DNA from: Rhodococcus yunnanensis NBRC 103083
Lineage (GTDB): Bacteria > Actinomycetota > Actinomycetes > Mycobacteriales > Mycobacteriaceae
Assembly: GCF_001895005.1 (NCBI RefSeq)
Contig: NZ_BCXH01000007.1
Location: forward strand, 62,001-126,000
Direction: 5' to 3'
Length of the DNA: 64,000 bases
The notes under the pieces were generated by a model, which saw only the letters and a program-made list of their open reading frames with translations, was not told the DNA's origin and searched no databases. How positions within the stretch are numbered: position 1 is the stretch's first letter; the number at the start of each line of letters is the position of its first letter. Below, piece by piece: positions 63,998 through 64,000 of the stretch. The translations under genes were made by a program, and so were the position numbers.

Positions 63998-64000
63998 ATT

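Overview
The window looks like an accessory, defence-rich island in the chromosome (or a large plasmid) of a high-GC actinobacterium of the Mycobacteriales, most like Rhodococcus or a close relative. This rests on strongly GC-biased codon use, GTG/TTG starts, many ATGA/GTGA start-stop overlaps, WXG100 (type VII secretion) genes, DUF2510, DUF4190 and SAV_915-type proteins, and an IS1380-family transposase. The species is an inference.

Layout. 0-6.8 kb: a secreted vWA protein (cut by the left edge), small membrane proteins, TerD, a PH-like membrane protein, a proline-rich lipoprotein, a large P-loop GTPase and a convergent DUF3320-like protein. 7.3-9.6 kb: an intact type VII-type toxin operon (two WXG100 proteins, a 414-aa toxin and a DUF6188-type immunity candidate). 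9.7-11.1 kb: broken phosphotransferase genes. 11.2-13.5 kb: an Abi-type reverse transcriptase translationally coupled to a HEPN protein. 13.9-19.9 kb: a 2000-aa DUF4011/helicase/nuclease protein. 20-25 kb: small orphan genes and a decayed second WXG100 operon, plus a serine hydrolase pseudogene. 25.5-33.2 kb: a cluster of proline-rich membrane proteins (RDD, DUF2510, two DUF4190, a leucine-rich-repeat-variant protein, a PQQ-like propeller). 33.6-34.55 kb: a 945-bp near-identical copy of the middle of the DUF4011 helicase gene, set between two truncated genes. 35-43 kb: a solitary PD-(D/E)XK nuclease and an AddA/AddB-like helicase-nuclease pair. 44-45.4 kb: the IS1380 transposase. 45.75-54.3 kb: an AIPR-family protein and a coupled SF2 helicase/SF1 helicase-nuclease pair. 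54.8-64 kb: a WDG-repeat membrane protein, an alpha/beta hydrolase with a hydrophobic C-terminus, a HEAT-like protein, a membrane-tethered ExoVII-large-subunit-like protein, an HD-domain pseudogene, a third toxin/immunity pair and a secreted protein.

How the genes work together. The best-supported units are the RT-HEPN pair, the DUF4011 helicase-nuclease, the SF1+SF2 helicase operon, the AddAB-like pair and the WXG100-toxin-immunity operons. The first three are the most likely anti-phage systems. The large genes are intact, while many small genes between them carry stops, frameshifts or truncations. The region therefore appears to be actively recombining and decaying rather than simply badly sequenced, although sequencing error cannot be excluded for single-base frameshifts.
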